Positions 23,867 through 32,688 of a stretch of DNA of 56,553 bases are shown piece after piece; position 1 is the first letter of the stretch, and every line of letters begins with the position of its first letter. The notes below the pieces were generated by a model. It was not told the origin of the DNA, did not search any database, and was given only the letters and a program-made list of their open reading frames with translations. The position numbers and the translations under genes are program-made. The stretch is from QFOX01 sp033763655 (lineage in GTDB: Bacteria; Pseudomonadota; Alphaproteobacteria; Rickettsiales; UBA3002). The DNA is taken from assembly GCA_033763655.1 (NCBI GenBank), contig JANRKD010000016.1, forward strand, positions 1 to 56,553, read 5' to 3'.

Positions 23867-26449
23867 TTACGCTTCGCTTGCTTCGTCCGACTTCGCTTCC
23901 ACCTTGGCTTCCACCCGCGCTTCGACGGTGCGTGCGAATTCCTGAATCTCGAAACATTCGATCATGTCGCCGGCGCGGATATCCTCGTAATTCTCGAAGG
24001 CCATGCCGCACTCGAAGCCCGATTTGACCTCCTTCACTTCGTCCTTGAAGCGCTTGAGGGTTTTGAGCGTGCCTTCGTGAATCACCACGTTCTCGCGCAG
24101 CAGCCGCACCTTGGCACCGCGCTTGACAATGCCCTCGGTAATCATACAGCCCGCCACTTTGCCGTATTTCGTGATGTTGAACACCTCGCGAATTTCGGCG
24201 TAACCGATGAAGTTTTCGCGACGTTCCGGCGAGAGCAGACCCGACAAGGCTGCCTTAATGTCGTCGATGACGTTGTAGATGATAGAGTAGTAGCGAATCT
24301 CCACCTTCTGCGCCGTCGCCAGCTCCTTGGCCTTGGGCGTGGGGCGCACGTTGAAGGCCACTAGCATCGCGCCGGTCGCCTGCGCCAGCGTGACGTCCGA
24401 CTCGTTAATTGCGCCGACGCCGGAATGGATAACCCGCACTTTTACTTCGTCGCCGTTGAATTTGTTCATCGAGCCGATAATCGCCTCAGCCGAGCCATGC
24501 ACATCCGATTTGACGATGACCGAGAATTCGCGCGCCGAAGTTTTGCCTGCAATCGCAAACAGCTGATCGACCGATTTCGCCGAAGCCAGCGACACGCGCT
24601 TTTTCTCTTTCTCGCGGCGGTATTGGGTAATGTCGCGCGCGGCTTTTTCGTTCTCGACCACGGCGAATTCGTCGCCCGCTTCAGGCGGTGAATCCAGCCC
24701 AAGCACTTCCACCGGCAGGCTTGGGCCTGCCGCGTCTACCTCGATGCCCTTGTCGTTCACCAGCGCGCGCACGCGGCCATAGGAGCCACCCGCGACGATC
24801 AGATCGCCCACGCGCAACGTGCCGCTCTGGATGAGCAGGGTTGCCACCGCGCCACGCCCGCGATCGACGCGCGACTCGATGACCGAACCGGCGGCCCGGC
24901 GCTCGGCGTTGGCTTTCAGCTCCATCACTTCCGCCTGCAGGAGGATGGTTTCCTGTAGCTTGTCGAGGTTCAGTTTTTCCTTGGCCGAAACTTCGATCAC
25001 CATCGTATCGCCGCCGAACTCCTCTGGCACCAGCCCGTGGCTCATCAGCTCGGTTTTCACCCGGTTCGCATCCGCGCCCGGCTTGTCGATTTTATTCACC
25101 GCCACGATAATCGGCACGCCTGCCGCTTTGGCATGGCTGATTGCCTCAATCGTCTGCGGCATGATGCCATCATCCGCCGCCACCACCAGCACGACAATAT
25201 CCGTCACCTTCGCGCCGCGCTGACGCATGGCGGTGAAGGCTTCGTGGCCGGGTGTATCGAGGAAGGTGATTTTTTCGCCGGTGGCGAGCGTCACCTGATA
25301 GGCGCCGATATGCTGGGTAATGCCCCCTGCTTCGCCCGCCACTACGTCGGTTTTGCGCAACGCATCAAGCAGCGAGGTTTTGCCGTGATCGACATGCCCC
25401 ATGATGGTAACGACCGGCGGACGCGGCGTTTTGCTGCCCTCGGCATCGTCATCCTGCGTGAGATGCACTTCTACATCCGCATCCGAAACGCGCTTGGGCT
25501 TATGGCCCATCGTTTCGACGATGATCTCCGCCGTATCGGCATCAATCGACTGGTTGACCGTCGCCATCGTCCCCAGCTTGAGCAACTCCTTAATCACATC
25601 CACCGCGCGTTCGGCCATACGGTTGGCGAGTTCCTGCACGGTAATTACCTCGGGGATTTGCACCTCACGGACGATTTTTTCCTGCTGGCTGGAGGGAATG
25701 CTCGCATTTTTCTTGAGCACTTTGGCGCGTTGGCGCTTCACCTGCGCCATCGAGCGCACACGGATTTCATCATCCATCCCGAGCGCCTGCGCGATGGTCA
25801 GCTTGCCGCCGCGTTTGTATTCGCTGGCATCCTCGGCAGCTTTGTTGCGCTTGGCCTTGGCTTCGGCAGATTCCGCCTCGGAGCCGCGCGGGGCGGCGGC
25901 AGGCGAGCTGAAGGTGGGTTTCGGACGCGCGGCAGCGGGCTTCGCGGCGGCGGTCATCGTCGAGCGGTTCGACGGCGCGTGGCGCAGTCGTTCAAGGTTG
26001 CGGGCGGCGATGTCATCCATCGGCGAGCGCAGCGCATTGCCCGCGGAGCCGCTTGCCGCCTGCGACACGGGGCTGTCCATTTCCTCGTTCAGGCTATCTT
26101 CGGCTTCGGCAGGCTCCACCTCGCGCTCAAAATTGCTGAAGGTTTCCTGATGGCGGGCCTCATCCGCCTTTTCGGCCTGCTGCAGGGCGCGCAGCCGCGC
26201 CTCGCGCTCGGCCTGATTGAGCATGCGCTGCTTGGCAGCCTCCGACGTGCCACGGTCGACCTCGACCATGCCGCCCGCACGTTGCGAGAAGGTGCGCGTC
26301 TTTTTGACTTCGACCGTCACCGTTTTGCTGCGCCCGCGCTGAAAGTTCTGCTTCACCTTCCCCGATTCCACGGTTTTGGTGAGCGAGAGCGTCGAGGGCG
26401 AGCTGAGCTTAAGCGCGTCTTTTTTAGGGCTGTTGCCGTTATCGGTCAT
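23867..26449 (-). CDS. infB: translation initiation factor IF-2
   Basis: 860 residues, normal for an alphaproteobacterial IF-2. It has a long charged Lys/Glu/Ala-rich N-terminal region (1-360), then the GTPase domain (G1 GHVDHGKTSLL, G2 GGITQHIG, G3 DTPGHEAF, G4 NKID, G5 SAK) and the C-terminal beta-barrel domains. It brings fMet-tRNA to the 30S subunit. The upstream gap to ylxR has an imperfect inverted repeat (26457-26522). Confidence 0.98.
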   Translation of the reverse strand: MTDNGNSPKKDALKLSSPSTLSLTKTVESGKVKQNFQRGRSKTVTVEVKKTRTFSQRAGGMVEVDRGTSEAAKQRMLNQAEREARLRALQQAEKADEARHQETFSNFEREVEPAEAEDSLNEEMDSPVSQAASGSAGNALRSPMDDIAARNLERLRHAPSNRSTMTAAAKPAAARPKPTFSSPAAAPRGSEAESAEAKAKRNKAAEDASEYKRGGKLTIAQALGMDDEIRVRSMAQVKRQRAKVLKKNASIPSSQQEKIVREVQIPEVITVQELANRMAERAVDVIKELLKLGTMATVNQSIDADTAEIIVETMGHKPKRVSDADVEVHLTQDDDAEGSKTPRPPVVTIMGHVDHGKTSLLDALRKTDVVAGEAGGITQHIGAYQVTLATGEKITFLDTPGHEAFTAMRQRGAKVTDIVVLVVAADDGIMPQTIEAISHAKAAGVPIIVAVNKIDKPGADANRVKTELMSHGLVPEEFGGDTMVIEVSAKEKLNLDKLQETILLQAEVMELKANAERRAAGSVIESRVDRGRGAVATLLIQSGTLRVGDLIVAGGSYGRVRALVNDKGIEVDAAGPSLPVEVLGLDSPPEAGDEFAVVENEKAARDITQYRREKEKKRVSLASAKSVDQLFAIAGKTSAREFSVIVKSDVHGSAEAIIGSMNKFNGDEVKVRVIHSGVGAINESDVTLAQATGAMLVAFNVRPTPKAKELATAQKVEIRYYSIIYNVIDDIKAALSGLLSPERRENFIGYAEIREVFNITKYGKVAGCMITEGIVKRGAKVRLLRENVVIHEGTLKTLKRFKDEVKEVKSGFECGMAFENYEDIRAGDMIECFEIQEFARTVEARVEAKVEAKSDEASEA

Positions 26450-26456
26450 GGGTTCT

Positions 26457-26522
26457 CGTCATTCGTTATTCGATGATTCGCGATACGAACAAGCTAACTC
26501 GAACAACGAATTACGAATGACG
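26457..26522. repeat. inverted repeat between ylxR and infB
   Basis: Arms 26457-26472 (CGTCATTCGTTATTCG) and 26507-26522 match as complements at 15 of 16 positions, with a 34-nt loop that also contains TTCG-type pieces. It lies in the operon leader of infB, could form a hairpin in the mRNA and may be another dispersed palindromic unit. Confidence 0.5.
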
Positions 26523-26554
26523 CATCACGATAAGGTGAGGGCTTATAGTGCAGT

Positions 26555-27124
26555 TTATTCCAGAAATAAAGCAAAACGGCGCGCCTGCTCGATAAAAAAC
26601 GATGCCGCCGCCCCGTGGGTCACCGCCACATGCACCGCATTCTCGCGCCCGAGCACCTCACAAAGCAGGCTACGCGGGAGGTTGCCGAAGGTCGGCCCGG
26701 TATAAAATGCCAGCTTTTTGAGGCCATCCTCGCCCGCATCTTCGGCATGAATCAGGGCCTCGACCTTACCGGATTTACATGCCTCCTCGACCTTTTCAAA
26801 GCCGCTGACCACCTGCCCGGCCTTGCGCGCGAGCGACAGGGCTTCCGCCACCCGGCGTGCCAGCAATTGCTCCAGTGTCGCCGTCAGCCCATCGGGGATA
26901 TGCACCTGCGCCTTGGCCGCCTTGCTGAACAGGCGCTTGGCGATGGCTTCCGCCACCAGCAGTTTCGAGCAGCTGACATAGATGCCGCGCCCGGGCAATT
27001 TCCCCGTCAGATCAGGCACAAGCTGATGATTGGGGCCGATAACAAAGCGAATCAACTCCGCCTTGGGATGGGCCACGCGGGTGACGATGCAGGTGCGTTC
27101 GGGGGATTCGGCTTCGGGCTTCAT
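26555..27124 (-). CDS. YlxR family RNA-binding protein fused to an L7Ae-like domain
   Basis: 189 residues. The N-terminal DUF448/YlxR domain (about 1-85) has RTCIVTRVAHPKAELIRFV and GRGIYVSCS; the C-terminal part (about 90-185) resembles the L7Ae/L30e RNA-binding fold (ARKAGQVVSGFEKVEEACKS). This fused form is usual in alphaproteobacteria and lies between nusA and infB. It probably binds structured RNA; YlxR has been linked to RNase P in some species. Here an opposite-strand gene separates it from nusA. Confidence 0.88.
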   Translation of the reverse strand: MKPEAESPERTCIVTRVAHPKAELIRFVIGPNHQLVPDLTGKLPGRGIYVSCSKLLVAEAIAKRLFSKAAKAQVHIPDGLTATLEQLLARRVAEALSLARKAGQVVSGFEKVEEACKSGKVEALIHAEDAGEDGLKKLAFYTGPTFGNLPRSLLCEVLGRENAVHVAVTHGAAASFFIEQARRFALFLE

Positions 27125-27240
27125 GTTCTTTTTATCCTCTTATCGGCGGCTTGCGATTCCGTATGAATTGCTGGTATTCGTTGTTGGCTATGGCTCCTGT
27201 TTACCATACTGTCGGCGCGACACTCTGCATCCATGACCGG

Positions 27241-27711
27241 ATGCAGCAGGGCTACCAGTACAGGCTTACCGCGCCGATGGGAAAAGATTTCGCCGCAGCA
27301 TTTACACCGGCTTTCACCCCGAAGGAAATGCTCGCGCACGGCGTGTTTGAAGGCAAATACCTCAACGACTGCACCGGGGAGTTCCCCGCCGATTGGTTCG
27401 AAACCGCCAAACTCAGCGCTATCGCCGACCCATCCCTCAACTGTTTTGGCGTCAAAAGCCGCCAACCGCTTTCGGTATGGCTCGAAAAGGGCTGGATCCT
27501 CGGCCCCGATCCGCGCGGCTGGTTCCAATGGTATTGCCGCTACTATCTCGGCCGCCGCATCCCGCAGGTCGATGCCCTGCAGATAAAGCGCTGGCGGGCC
27601 TTCACCCGCCATGCCTCACAAGTGCGCATGCATTGCGAACCGCTCGATTTCCACTGCCGCCCGCGCCAACGTCAGGCGCTGCTGCAATGGTCGCACAACC
27701 CGTTTATTTAG
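27241..27711 (+). CDS. conserved hypothetical protein, on the opposite strand within the nusA operon
   Basis: 156 residues from ATG 27241 (MQQGYQYRLTAPMGKDF). Trp/Cys/Tyr-rich and well organised: FTPKEMLAHGVFEGKYLNDC, FPADWF, PLSVWLEKGWILGPDPRGWF, QWYCRYYLGRR. I recall this pattern from conserved hypothetical proteins of bacteria, function unknown. It is on the plus strand between nusA and ylxR and ends 1 nt before the nusA stop codon. A weaker opposite frame over the same DNA is rejected. The start could lie upstream at 27151. Confidence 0.75.
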   Translation: MQQGYQYRLTAPMGKDFAAAFTPAFTPKEMLAHGVFEGKYLNDCTGEFPADWFETAKLSAIADPSLNCFGVKSRQPLSVWLEKGWILGPDPRGWFQWYCRYYLGRRIPQVDALQIKRWRAFTRHASQVRMHCEPLDFHCRPRQRQALLQWSHNPFI

Positions 27712-27712
27712 C

Positions 27713-29275
27713 CTAGGCCTTCTTCTCGTCAGCGAACCAGGCTTCGCGGGCCTTCATAATCATGGCTTCCACATCATCGCGGCTGATGCCGGATTTGGGC
27801 ACCATTTCGAAGAACTCATCCGTCGCCAACCCGGCGAAATCATCCATGGTTTTAATGCCGCCTTCGGCCAGTTTCAGCACGATGTCGCTGGTTAAACCCG
27901 CATGCTTGGCGAGCGCTTCCTCGACCCCAAGTTCCTTGAACTTTTTGGCCAGCTCCGCCTCTTTCACCTTGAGGTATTCGGCAGCGCGCGACTTCAATTC
28001 CTCGGCGACGTTTTCATCGAACCCTTCGATGTTGGCGAGGTCTTCCGTCGGTACATAGGCCACTTCCTCGACGCTGCTGAAGCCTTCCGTCACCAGCAGG
28101 TGGGCAATCACTTCCTCGACGTTCAACGCTTCGATGAACAGCTCGCTCAGGCGGTTGAATTCCTGCGTGCGGCGCTCGGACTCGACTTCTTCCGTCAGGA
28201 TGTCGATGCTCCAGCCGCTCAGTTGCGCGGCGAGGCGCACGTTCTGCCCACGGCGGCCAATGGCGAGCGACAATTGGTCATCTGGCACCACCACTTCGAT
28301 GCGGCCCGAATCCTCGTCGATGACCACTTTCGACACTTCCGCCGACGACAGCGCATTGACGATGAAGGTCGCCGGATCCTCGGAGTAATGCACGATATCC
28401 ACCTTCTCGCCCTGCAACTCGTTGACCACCGCCTGCACGCGGCTGCCGCGCACGCCCACGCACGAAAGCACGGGGTTGACCGAAGGGTCGTTCGACTGCA
28501 CCGCGATTTTGGCGCGGCTGCCCGGGTCACGCGCCACGGCTTTGATGGTGATGATGCCGTCGTAAATCTCGGGCACTTCCTGCATAAACAGCTTGGCCAT
28601 AAATTCGGGGCGCACGCGGCTGAGGAACACTTGCGGCCCGGTTTTCTCGCGGCGCACGTCGAAGATATAGGCGCGGATGCGATCGCCGGGGCGGAAATTC
28701 TCGCGCGGAATAAGCTCGTCCTTACGGATGACCGCTTCGGCGCGGCCAAAATCGACCGTGACATTGCCGTATTCAACGCGCTTGACGGTGCCGTTGACAA
28801 TTTCACCAACGCGATCCTTGAACTCGTCATACTGGCGCTCACGCTCGGCGTCGCGCACTTTCTGGACGATGACCTGCTTGGCGGTCTGGGCGGCGACACG
28901 GCCAAAATCAATCGGCGGCAGTTCGTCGCGGATAAAATCGCCGACCGCATAGGTCGCTTTCGGGAACTTCTTTTTCGCCTGCGTGACCGTGACCTGTTGC
29001 ACGGAATTAAACGTCGGGTTGCCCTCTTCATCCTGCGCCTGCTCGGCGGCGTCTTCGACCACTTCGGTGAGGCGGTAGAGCGAAATGGCGCCGGTTTTCT
29101 TGTTGATTTCGGCTTTGATATTGTGCTCCACGCCGTATTTTTTGCGGCCTGCGATCTCGATCGCATTGGCCATCGCGTCGAGCACCGTGTCGCGGTCGAT
29201 GTTTTTCTCGCGTGCCACCGCATCGGCGATTTGCAGCATCTCGGTGGAACCATGAATTACTTGATTAACGGCCAT
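27713..29275 (-). CDS. nusA: transcription termination/antitermination factor NusA
   Basis: 520 residues. N-terminal RNA-polymerase-binding domain (1-130), S1 (about 135-200), KH1 and KH2 (about 200-345; VDIVHYSEDPATFIVNALS, IEVVVPDDQLSLAIGRRGQNV), then two C-terminal helix-hairpin-helix repeats (LANIEGFDENVAEELKSRA). It binds RNA polymerase and nascent RNA in pausing, termination and antitermination. Start 29275 has AGGAG 7 nt upstream. rimP precedes it by 77 nt. Confidence 0.97.
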   Translation of the reverse strand: MAVNQVIHGSTEMLQIADAVAREKNIDRDTVLDAMANAIEIAGRKKYGVEHNIKAEINKKTGAISLYRLTEVVEDAAEQAQDEEGNPTFNSVQQVTVTQAKKKFPKATYAVGDFIRDELPPIDFGRVAAQTAKQVIVQKVRDAERERQYDEFKDRVGEIVNGTVKRVEYGNVTVDFGRAEAVIRKDELIPRENFRPGDRIRAYIFDVRREKTGPQVFLSRVRPEFMAKLFMQEVPEIYDGIITIKAVARDPGSRAKIAVQSNDPSVNPVLSCVGVRGSRVQAVVNELQGEKVDIVHYSEDPATFIVNALSSAEVSKVVIDEDSGRIEVVVPDDQLSLAIGRRGQNVRLAAQLSGWSIDILTEEVESERRTQEFNRLSELFIEALNVEEVIAHLLVTEGFSSVEEVAYVPTEDLANIEGFDENVAEELKSRAAEYLKVKEAELAKKFKELGVEEALAKHAGLTSDIVLKLAEGGIKTMDDFAGLATDEFFEMVPKSGISRDDVEAMIMKAREAWFADEKKA

Positions 29276-29352
29276 TTTCTACTCCTAAAAAATCAGTTTT
29301 TAATTTGGTCATTTCTTCTTCGCGCCCCGAACCGTATTCGAGATAGCGTCGC

Positions 29353-29850
29353 CTAGGATGCCTCCGCTCTTGCCTGATGCGCCTTAATCAACGCATCGGT
29401 GAGCACCAGCTTTGCCGATTGAATGTCGATAAACGGCAACGCATGTTCCTTGCCATCCACTGCAAGCAGCACGTCTTTCTCCGTTACCGCCGCGATGGTT
29501 CCGGTAAAACGCTTGCGGCCATTGACCGGCAGCATCGTTTCGATTTTCGCCGCATGGCCGATATAGGGCGGGTAATCCGCCGGTTTCACCAGCGGGCGGT
29601 CGATCCCGGGCGAGCTGACTTCAAGCCGGTAGGCGGTGGCAATCACGTCCTCCACGTCGAGCAGCGCCGAAATCTGGCGGCTGATGGTGGCGCAATCGTC
29701 GAGGCTCATGCTGCCATCGGGGCGTTCGGCCATGATTTGCAAGGTTTGGCCGCCGCGCCCGTCCATCAGCTTCACCTGCACGAGGTTGAAGCCCATATCC
29801 GCAAGGGATGGGGCAATCACCGCTTCAACTTTTTCTGCAACCGATTTCAC
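29353..29850 (-). CDS. rimP: ribosome maturation factor RimP
   Basis: 165 residues with VIAPSLADMGFNLVQVKL, MSLDDCATISRQISALLD and YRLEVSSPGIDRPLVKPADY, the RimP core. It helps 30S assembly. The start is GTG 29850 with GAAGAGA upstream. It is the first gene of the operon; a terminator for an upstream minus-strand gene lies at 29974-30001, so a promoter is expected between. Confidence 0.95.
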   Translation of the reverse strand: MKSVAEKVEAVIAPSLADMGFNLVQVKLMDGRGGQTLQIMAERPDGSMSLDDCATISRQISALLDVEDVIATAYRLEVSSPGIDRPLVKPADYPPYIGHAAKIETMLPVNGRKRFTGTIAAVTEKDVLLAVDGKEHALPFIDIQSAKLVLTDALIKAHQARAEAS

Positions 29851-29973
29851 TCTCTTCTTCCTCTATCCAGCCTCATGGCATGAAGCATACATGCTGTGCG
29901 AACCCTTCTTTGGGCTGCTATGCCCCGATGGATTGCACTCTATAGCTCGCCATGACAGCGTTTTATGCCCAAC

Positions 29974-30001
29974 AAAAAAGGCGGCTCCGTGGGGGCCACC
30001 T
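29974..30001 (-). terminator. terminator upstream of rimP
   Basis: On the minus strand a 10-bp stem with one mismatch and one G-U pair (arms 29992-30001 and 29979-29988), loop CAC, then six T (29974-29979 region). It separates the small gene at 30115-30363 from the rimP operon. Confidence 0.65.
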
Positions 30002-30114
30002 CTTTGCGAGTGTATAAATGTTTGTTATGCGCTACCTAGCGGCTAACACCGCTGATGGCAAGCAGGATTTTGTTATGGCAGGTAAAGGCGGCATCAACCT
30101 CAATAAAATTACCA

Positions 30115-30363
30115 TCAGCGACTGGCAACGGTCGTTGAAGCGGAGGGGTTCCGCGCATTATCAACATGCTGCTGTGTCACCGTACAGTGGTCCGCTCCCA
30201 CGCCGACCTCAATTTGTATAGTTCTGAACGGGGCATTCGGGTAAGCTTTAAGCGCTGCATCTAGTGCACCTTCGCATTCGCCATTTTTAACAGGATCCGC
30301 ATTCATCGGCGGGGGGGCTTCTGACTCATTACCACCGCCAAACCAACTGCCAAACAGCCCCAT
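30115..30363 (-). CDS. small hypothetical protein (82 residues)
   Basis: The frame begins MGLFGSWFGGGNESEAPPP and has two Cys (ECEGALDAALKAYP and GADHCTVTQ). Support for reality: a GGGGTAGGGA ribosome-binding-like segment before the ATG and a minus-strand terminator 114 nt downstream. No family is recognised. It could be a secreted or structural peptide; the Gly/Trp start is not a normal signal peptide. It might also be chance. Confidence 0.4.
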   Translation of the reverse strand: MGLFGSWFGGGNESEAPPPMNADPVKNGECEGALDAALKAYPNAPFRTIQIEVGVGADHCTVTQQHVDNARNPSASTTVASR

Positions 30364-30526
30364 ATCCCTACCCCATCCATCACTTTTACCCCAGCATTGA
30401 CGCTGGTTCTACAGGGTCAGAATACTGCAATCAGGTTAAGTAAAGGTTAATATTGCCTCAAAAGCGCAGGTCCGCGCCACAATTGCGCAAGTGCGGCGGC
30501 AATCCGTCTTGCCACGCGCTCTTCCC

Positions 30527-30630
30527 TTGCCGCTTCCCTCACCCCGGCCCTCTCCCGCAAGCGGGAGGGGGAGCGACTCCCCTCGTTACCGCCGTCCTCT
30601 ATTCGCTCTCCACGAATCACTGCCCCTCCC
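30527..30630. repeat. dispersed GC-rich repeat (type B)
   Basis: Begins CTTCCCTCACCCCGGCC, contains the palindrome CTCCCGCAAGCGGGAG and continues GCGACTCCCCTCGTTACCG. The last part matches 56122-56145 almost exactly, and the first part matches 7936-7979. Boundaries are approximate. Confidence 0.6.
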
Positions 30631-30728
30631 TTGTCGTGCCAGCTTTACGCTGGCATCCAGCCCCTTCAGGAAAATCTCGCGATGTGGACACGCCGCGCTG
30701 GATGCTGAAACACGTTTGGCATGACAAA
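30631..30728 (+). repeat. 98-bp dispersed palindromic repeat (type A), copy 1
   Basis: Begins TTGTCGTGCCAGC, with a hairpin GCCAGC-TTTAC-GCTGGC, and ends in a second hairpin region finishing GGCATGACAAA. The copy at 55932-56029 is the same unit in reverse orientation. The first hairpin shares its arms with the terminal repeats of the GIY-YIG element at 44.1-44.5 kb. Confidence 0.75.
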
Positions 30729-30745
30729 CGGGGGAGCCTTGCCAC

Positions 30746-31408
30746 TCACCGCCGCACACACTCGAAAAACAGCGGAGCGCGGCCTTCGGCGCTGGTTTTA
30801 CGCTGGTATTTGGTCTGCGTCCAGTCGGCGGGCGGGTTTTTCCAATCGGCCCGCGATTGCGCCGTCCAGATATAATCCGGATGGGCGAGCAGGGTTTCGA
30901 GCATCCAGACCGAATAATCGACATGGTCGGTCGCCAGCAGCAACCGTCCGCCCGGCTTATGGACACGCGCCAGCATAGACAGTGTTTGCGCGTTCACGAG
31001 GCGCCGCTTCTGGTGACGCGCTTTGGGCCAGGGGTCAGGAAACAGGATGAACACTGCATCGAGGCAGGCCTCGGGCAGCGCCGCAATCAGCTCGCGCGCG
31101 TCGTGGGTGAACAGGCGGATATTGGCGAGGTTCTGCCGGTCGATACCCGCCAGGCATTTTGCCACGCCGTTGATAAACGGCTCGCAGCCAATAAATAACG
31201 TGTCGGGGTGGTGTTCCGCCTGCGCCAGCAGGTGCTCGCCGCCGCCAAAGCCGATTTCGAGCGCGAGTTTCCGGTAGTTTTCGCGCGGCGCAGCGAGGTT
31301 CACTGCCAGTTTCGGTAGCAGGTTATCCACCAGGCCTTGCTGGTAGGGGCGCAACGCCCGGCCACGGTTGCGGCCAAAGGAGGAGAGGAATTTAGCGTGC
31401 TGGTTCAT
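30746..31408 (-). CDS. trmB: tRNA (guanine-N7-)-methyltransferase
   Basis: 220 residues. The SAM site is LEIGFGGGEHLL; FPDPWPKARHQKRRLVN is the TrmB signature, and TDHVDYSVWMLE follows. It methylates G46 of tRNAs. It is directly downstream of metK (80 nt), the enzyme that makes its cofactor, probably on the same transcript. Confidence 0.96.
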   Translation of the reverse strand: MNQHAKFLSSFGRNRGRALRPYQQGLVDNLLPKLAVNLAAPRENYRKLALEIGFGGGEHLLAQAEHHPDTLFIGCEPFINGVAKCLAGIDRQNLANIRLFTHDARELIAALPEACLDAVFILFPDPWPKARHQKRRLVNAQTLSMLARVHKPGGRLLLATDHVDYSVWMLETLLAHPDYIWTAQSRADWKNPPADWTQTKYQRKTSAEGRAPLFFECVRR

Positions 31409-31488
31409 AGCCTTGTTCTGTCATGGCCGCGCAGGAGTGCGCGCGTCCGACGCAGCTAGCCCGGGGATGATAAAAATACCAGCAAAAA

Positions 31489-32688
31489 CTAGGCAGCGGC
31501 GCTGATGCCAAACTCGCGGCGCAGCGCCTCGACCAGATCGGTTTTTTCCCAACTAAAATGCCCGTCTTTGGTCGGTGTGCGGCCAAAATGGCCGTAGCTC
31601 GCCGTCGGCAGGTAAATCGGGCGATTGAGGTTGAGGTGGGTACGGATGCCGCGCGGGCTGAGATTGACCAGCTCCTGCAATAGTTTCTCAAGCCGCACCG
31701 GATCGACTTTCGCCGCTGCATGGGTGTTGACGTAAAACGAGGTCGGACGCGACACCCCAATAGCATACGAAAGCTGGATGGTGCAGCGCTCGGCAATCCC
31801 CGCCGCGACGACGTTTTTCGCGAGGTAGCGCGCCGCATAGGCCGCCGAACGATCGACTTTCGTCGGGTCCTTGCCCGAGAATGCACCGCCGCCATGCGGC
31901 GACGCACCGCCGTAAGTATCGACGATAATTTTGCGCCCGGTCAGGCCCGAATCCCCATCCGGCCCGCCGATGATAAACTGTCCTGTGGGGTTAACAAAAA
32001 ACTGGCCTTCCTCAGGCATCCAGCCCGCAGGCAGAATATCCGTCACCACCCCGCGCACCAGTTCGCGGATGTCTTTCTGGGCGAAATCAGCGTCGTGCTG
32101 GGTCGACACCACGACGGAGGTAGCGCGCACCGGCGCACCGTCCCTGTATTCGAGGCTAACCTGGCTTTTCGCATCCGGCTGCAGCCCGGCAAACTTGCCG
32201 CTGCGACGCCCTTGCGACAATGCCTGCAAAATACGGTGCGAATAATACAGCGTCGCGGGCATCAGGTCGGGCGTTTCGGTGCAGGCAAAGCCGAACATGA
32301 TGCCCTGATCGCCGGCGCCTTCGTCCTTGCTTGCCGCCGAATCCACCCCGCGCGCAATGTCAGCGGATTGTTGGTGCACATAATTTGCCATTTTGAACGT
32401 GTTCCAGCCGAAGCCCGCCTGCGTGTAGCCAATATCCTTTACCACCGCGCGGGCAATTTCCTCCATGCGGGCAGGCGTGACCGCGTCAGCACCGCGATAT
32501 TCGCCCGCCACCACCACCTGATTGGTGCAGGCCAGCGTTTCAATCGCGCAGCGCGCCTCGGGATTTTCGGCCAGGCAGGCATCGACAATCGCGTCAGAAA
32601 TCTGGTCGCAGATTTTATCCGGATGGCCTTCCGACACGGATTCACTGGTAAAAATATAGGAATCTCGAATTGGGTAATGTGCGTTCAC
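31489..32688 (-). CDS. metK: S-adenosylmethionine synthetase
   Basis: 399 residues with the MetK motifs GHPDKICDQISDAIVDA, GDQGIMFGFACTET and GGGAFSGKDPTKVDRSAAY. It makes SAM from methionine and ATP. The start is GTG 32688 with AGGAG 6 nt upstream. A structured leader covers the 100 nt before the start and can fold in a way that would hide the ribosome-binding region, so control by SAM or a related metabolite is plausible. metE is in the same window. Confidence 0.98.
   Translation of the reverse strand: MNAHYPIRDSYIFTSESVSEGHPDKICDQISDAIVDACLAENPEARCAIETLACTNQVVVAGEYRGADAVTPARMEEIARAVVKDIGYTQAGFGWNTFKMANYVHQQSADIARGVDSAASKDEGAGDQGIMFGFACTETPDLMPATLYYSHRILQALSQGRRSGKFAGLQPDAKSQVSLEYRDGAPVRATSVVVSTQHDADFAQKDIRELVRGVVTDILPAGWMPEEGQFFVNPTGQFIIGGPDGDSGLTGRKIIVDTYGGASPHGGGAFSGKDPTKVDRSAAYAARYLAKNVVAAGIAERCTIQLSYAIGVSRPTSFYVNTHAAAKVDPVRLEKLLQELVNLSPRGIRTHLNLNRPIYLPTASYGHFGRTPTKDGHFSWEKTDLVEALRREFGISAAA

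Larger units (their letters stand above)
30364..30745. other. 382-bp gap holding two dispersed repeats
   Basis: No gene seen. It holds a type B repeat from about 30527 and a type A repeat at 30631-30728, both with copies near 56 kb. The first 160 bp show no recognised feature. Confidence 0.7.

Noticed and set aside
25037..26476. 479-codon plus-strand frame opposite infB
   Set aside because: Shadow of IF-2; no recognisable motif.
27121..27612. 163-codon minus-strand frame opposite the conserved hypothetical at 27241-27711
   Set aside because: The plus-strand protein has a structured, familiar Trp/Cys-rich pattern; the minus-strand frame does not.
27902..29356. 484-codon plus-strand frame opposite nusA
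   Set aside because: Shadow of NusA.
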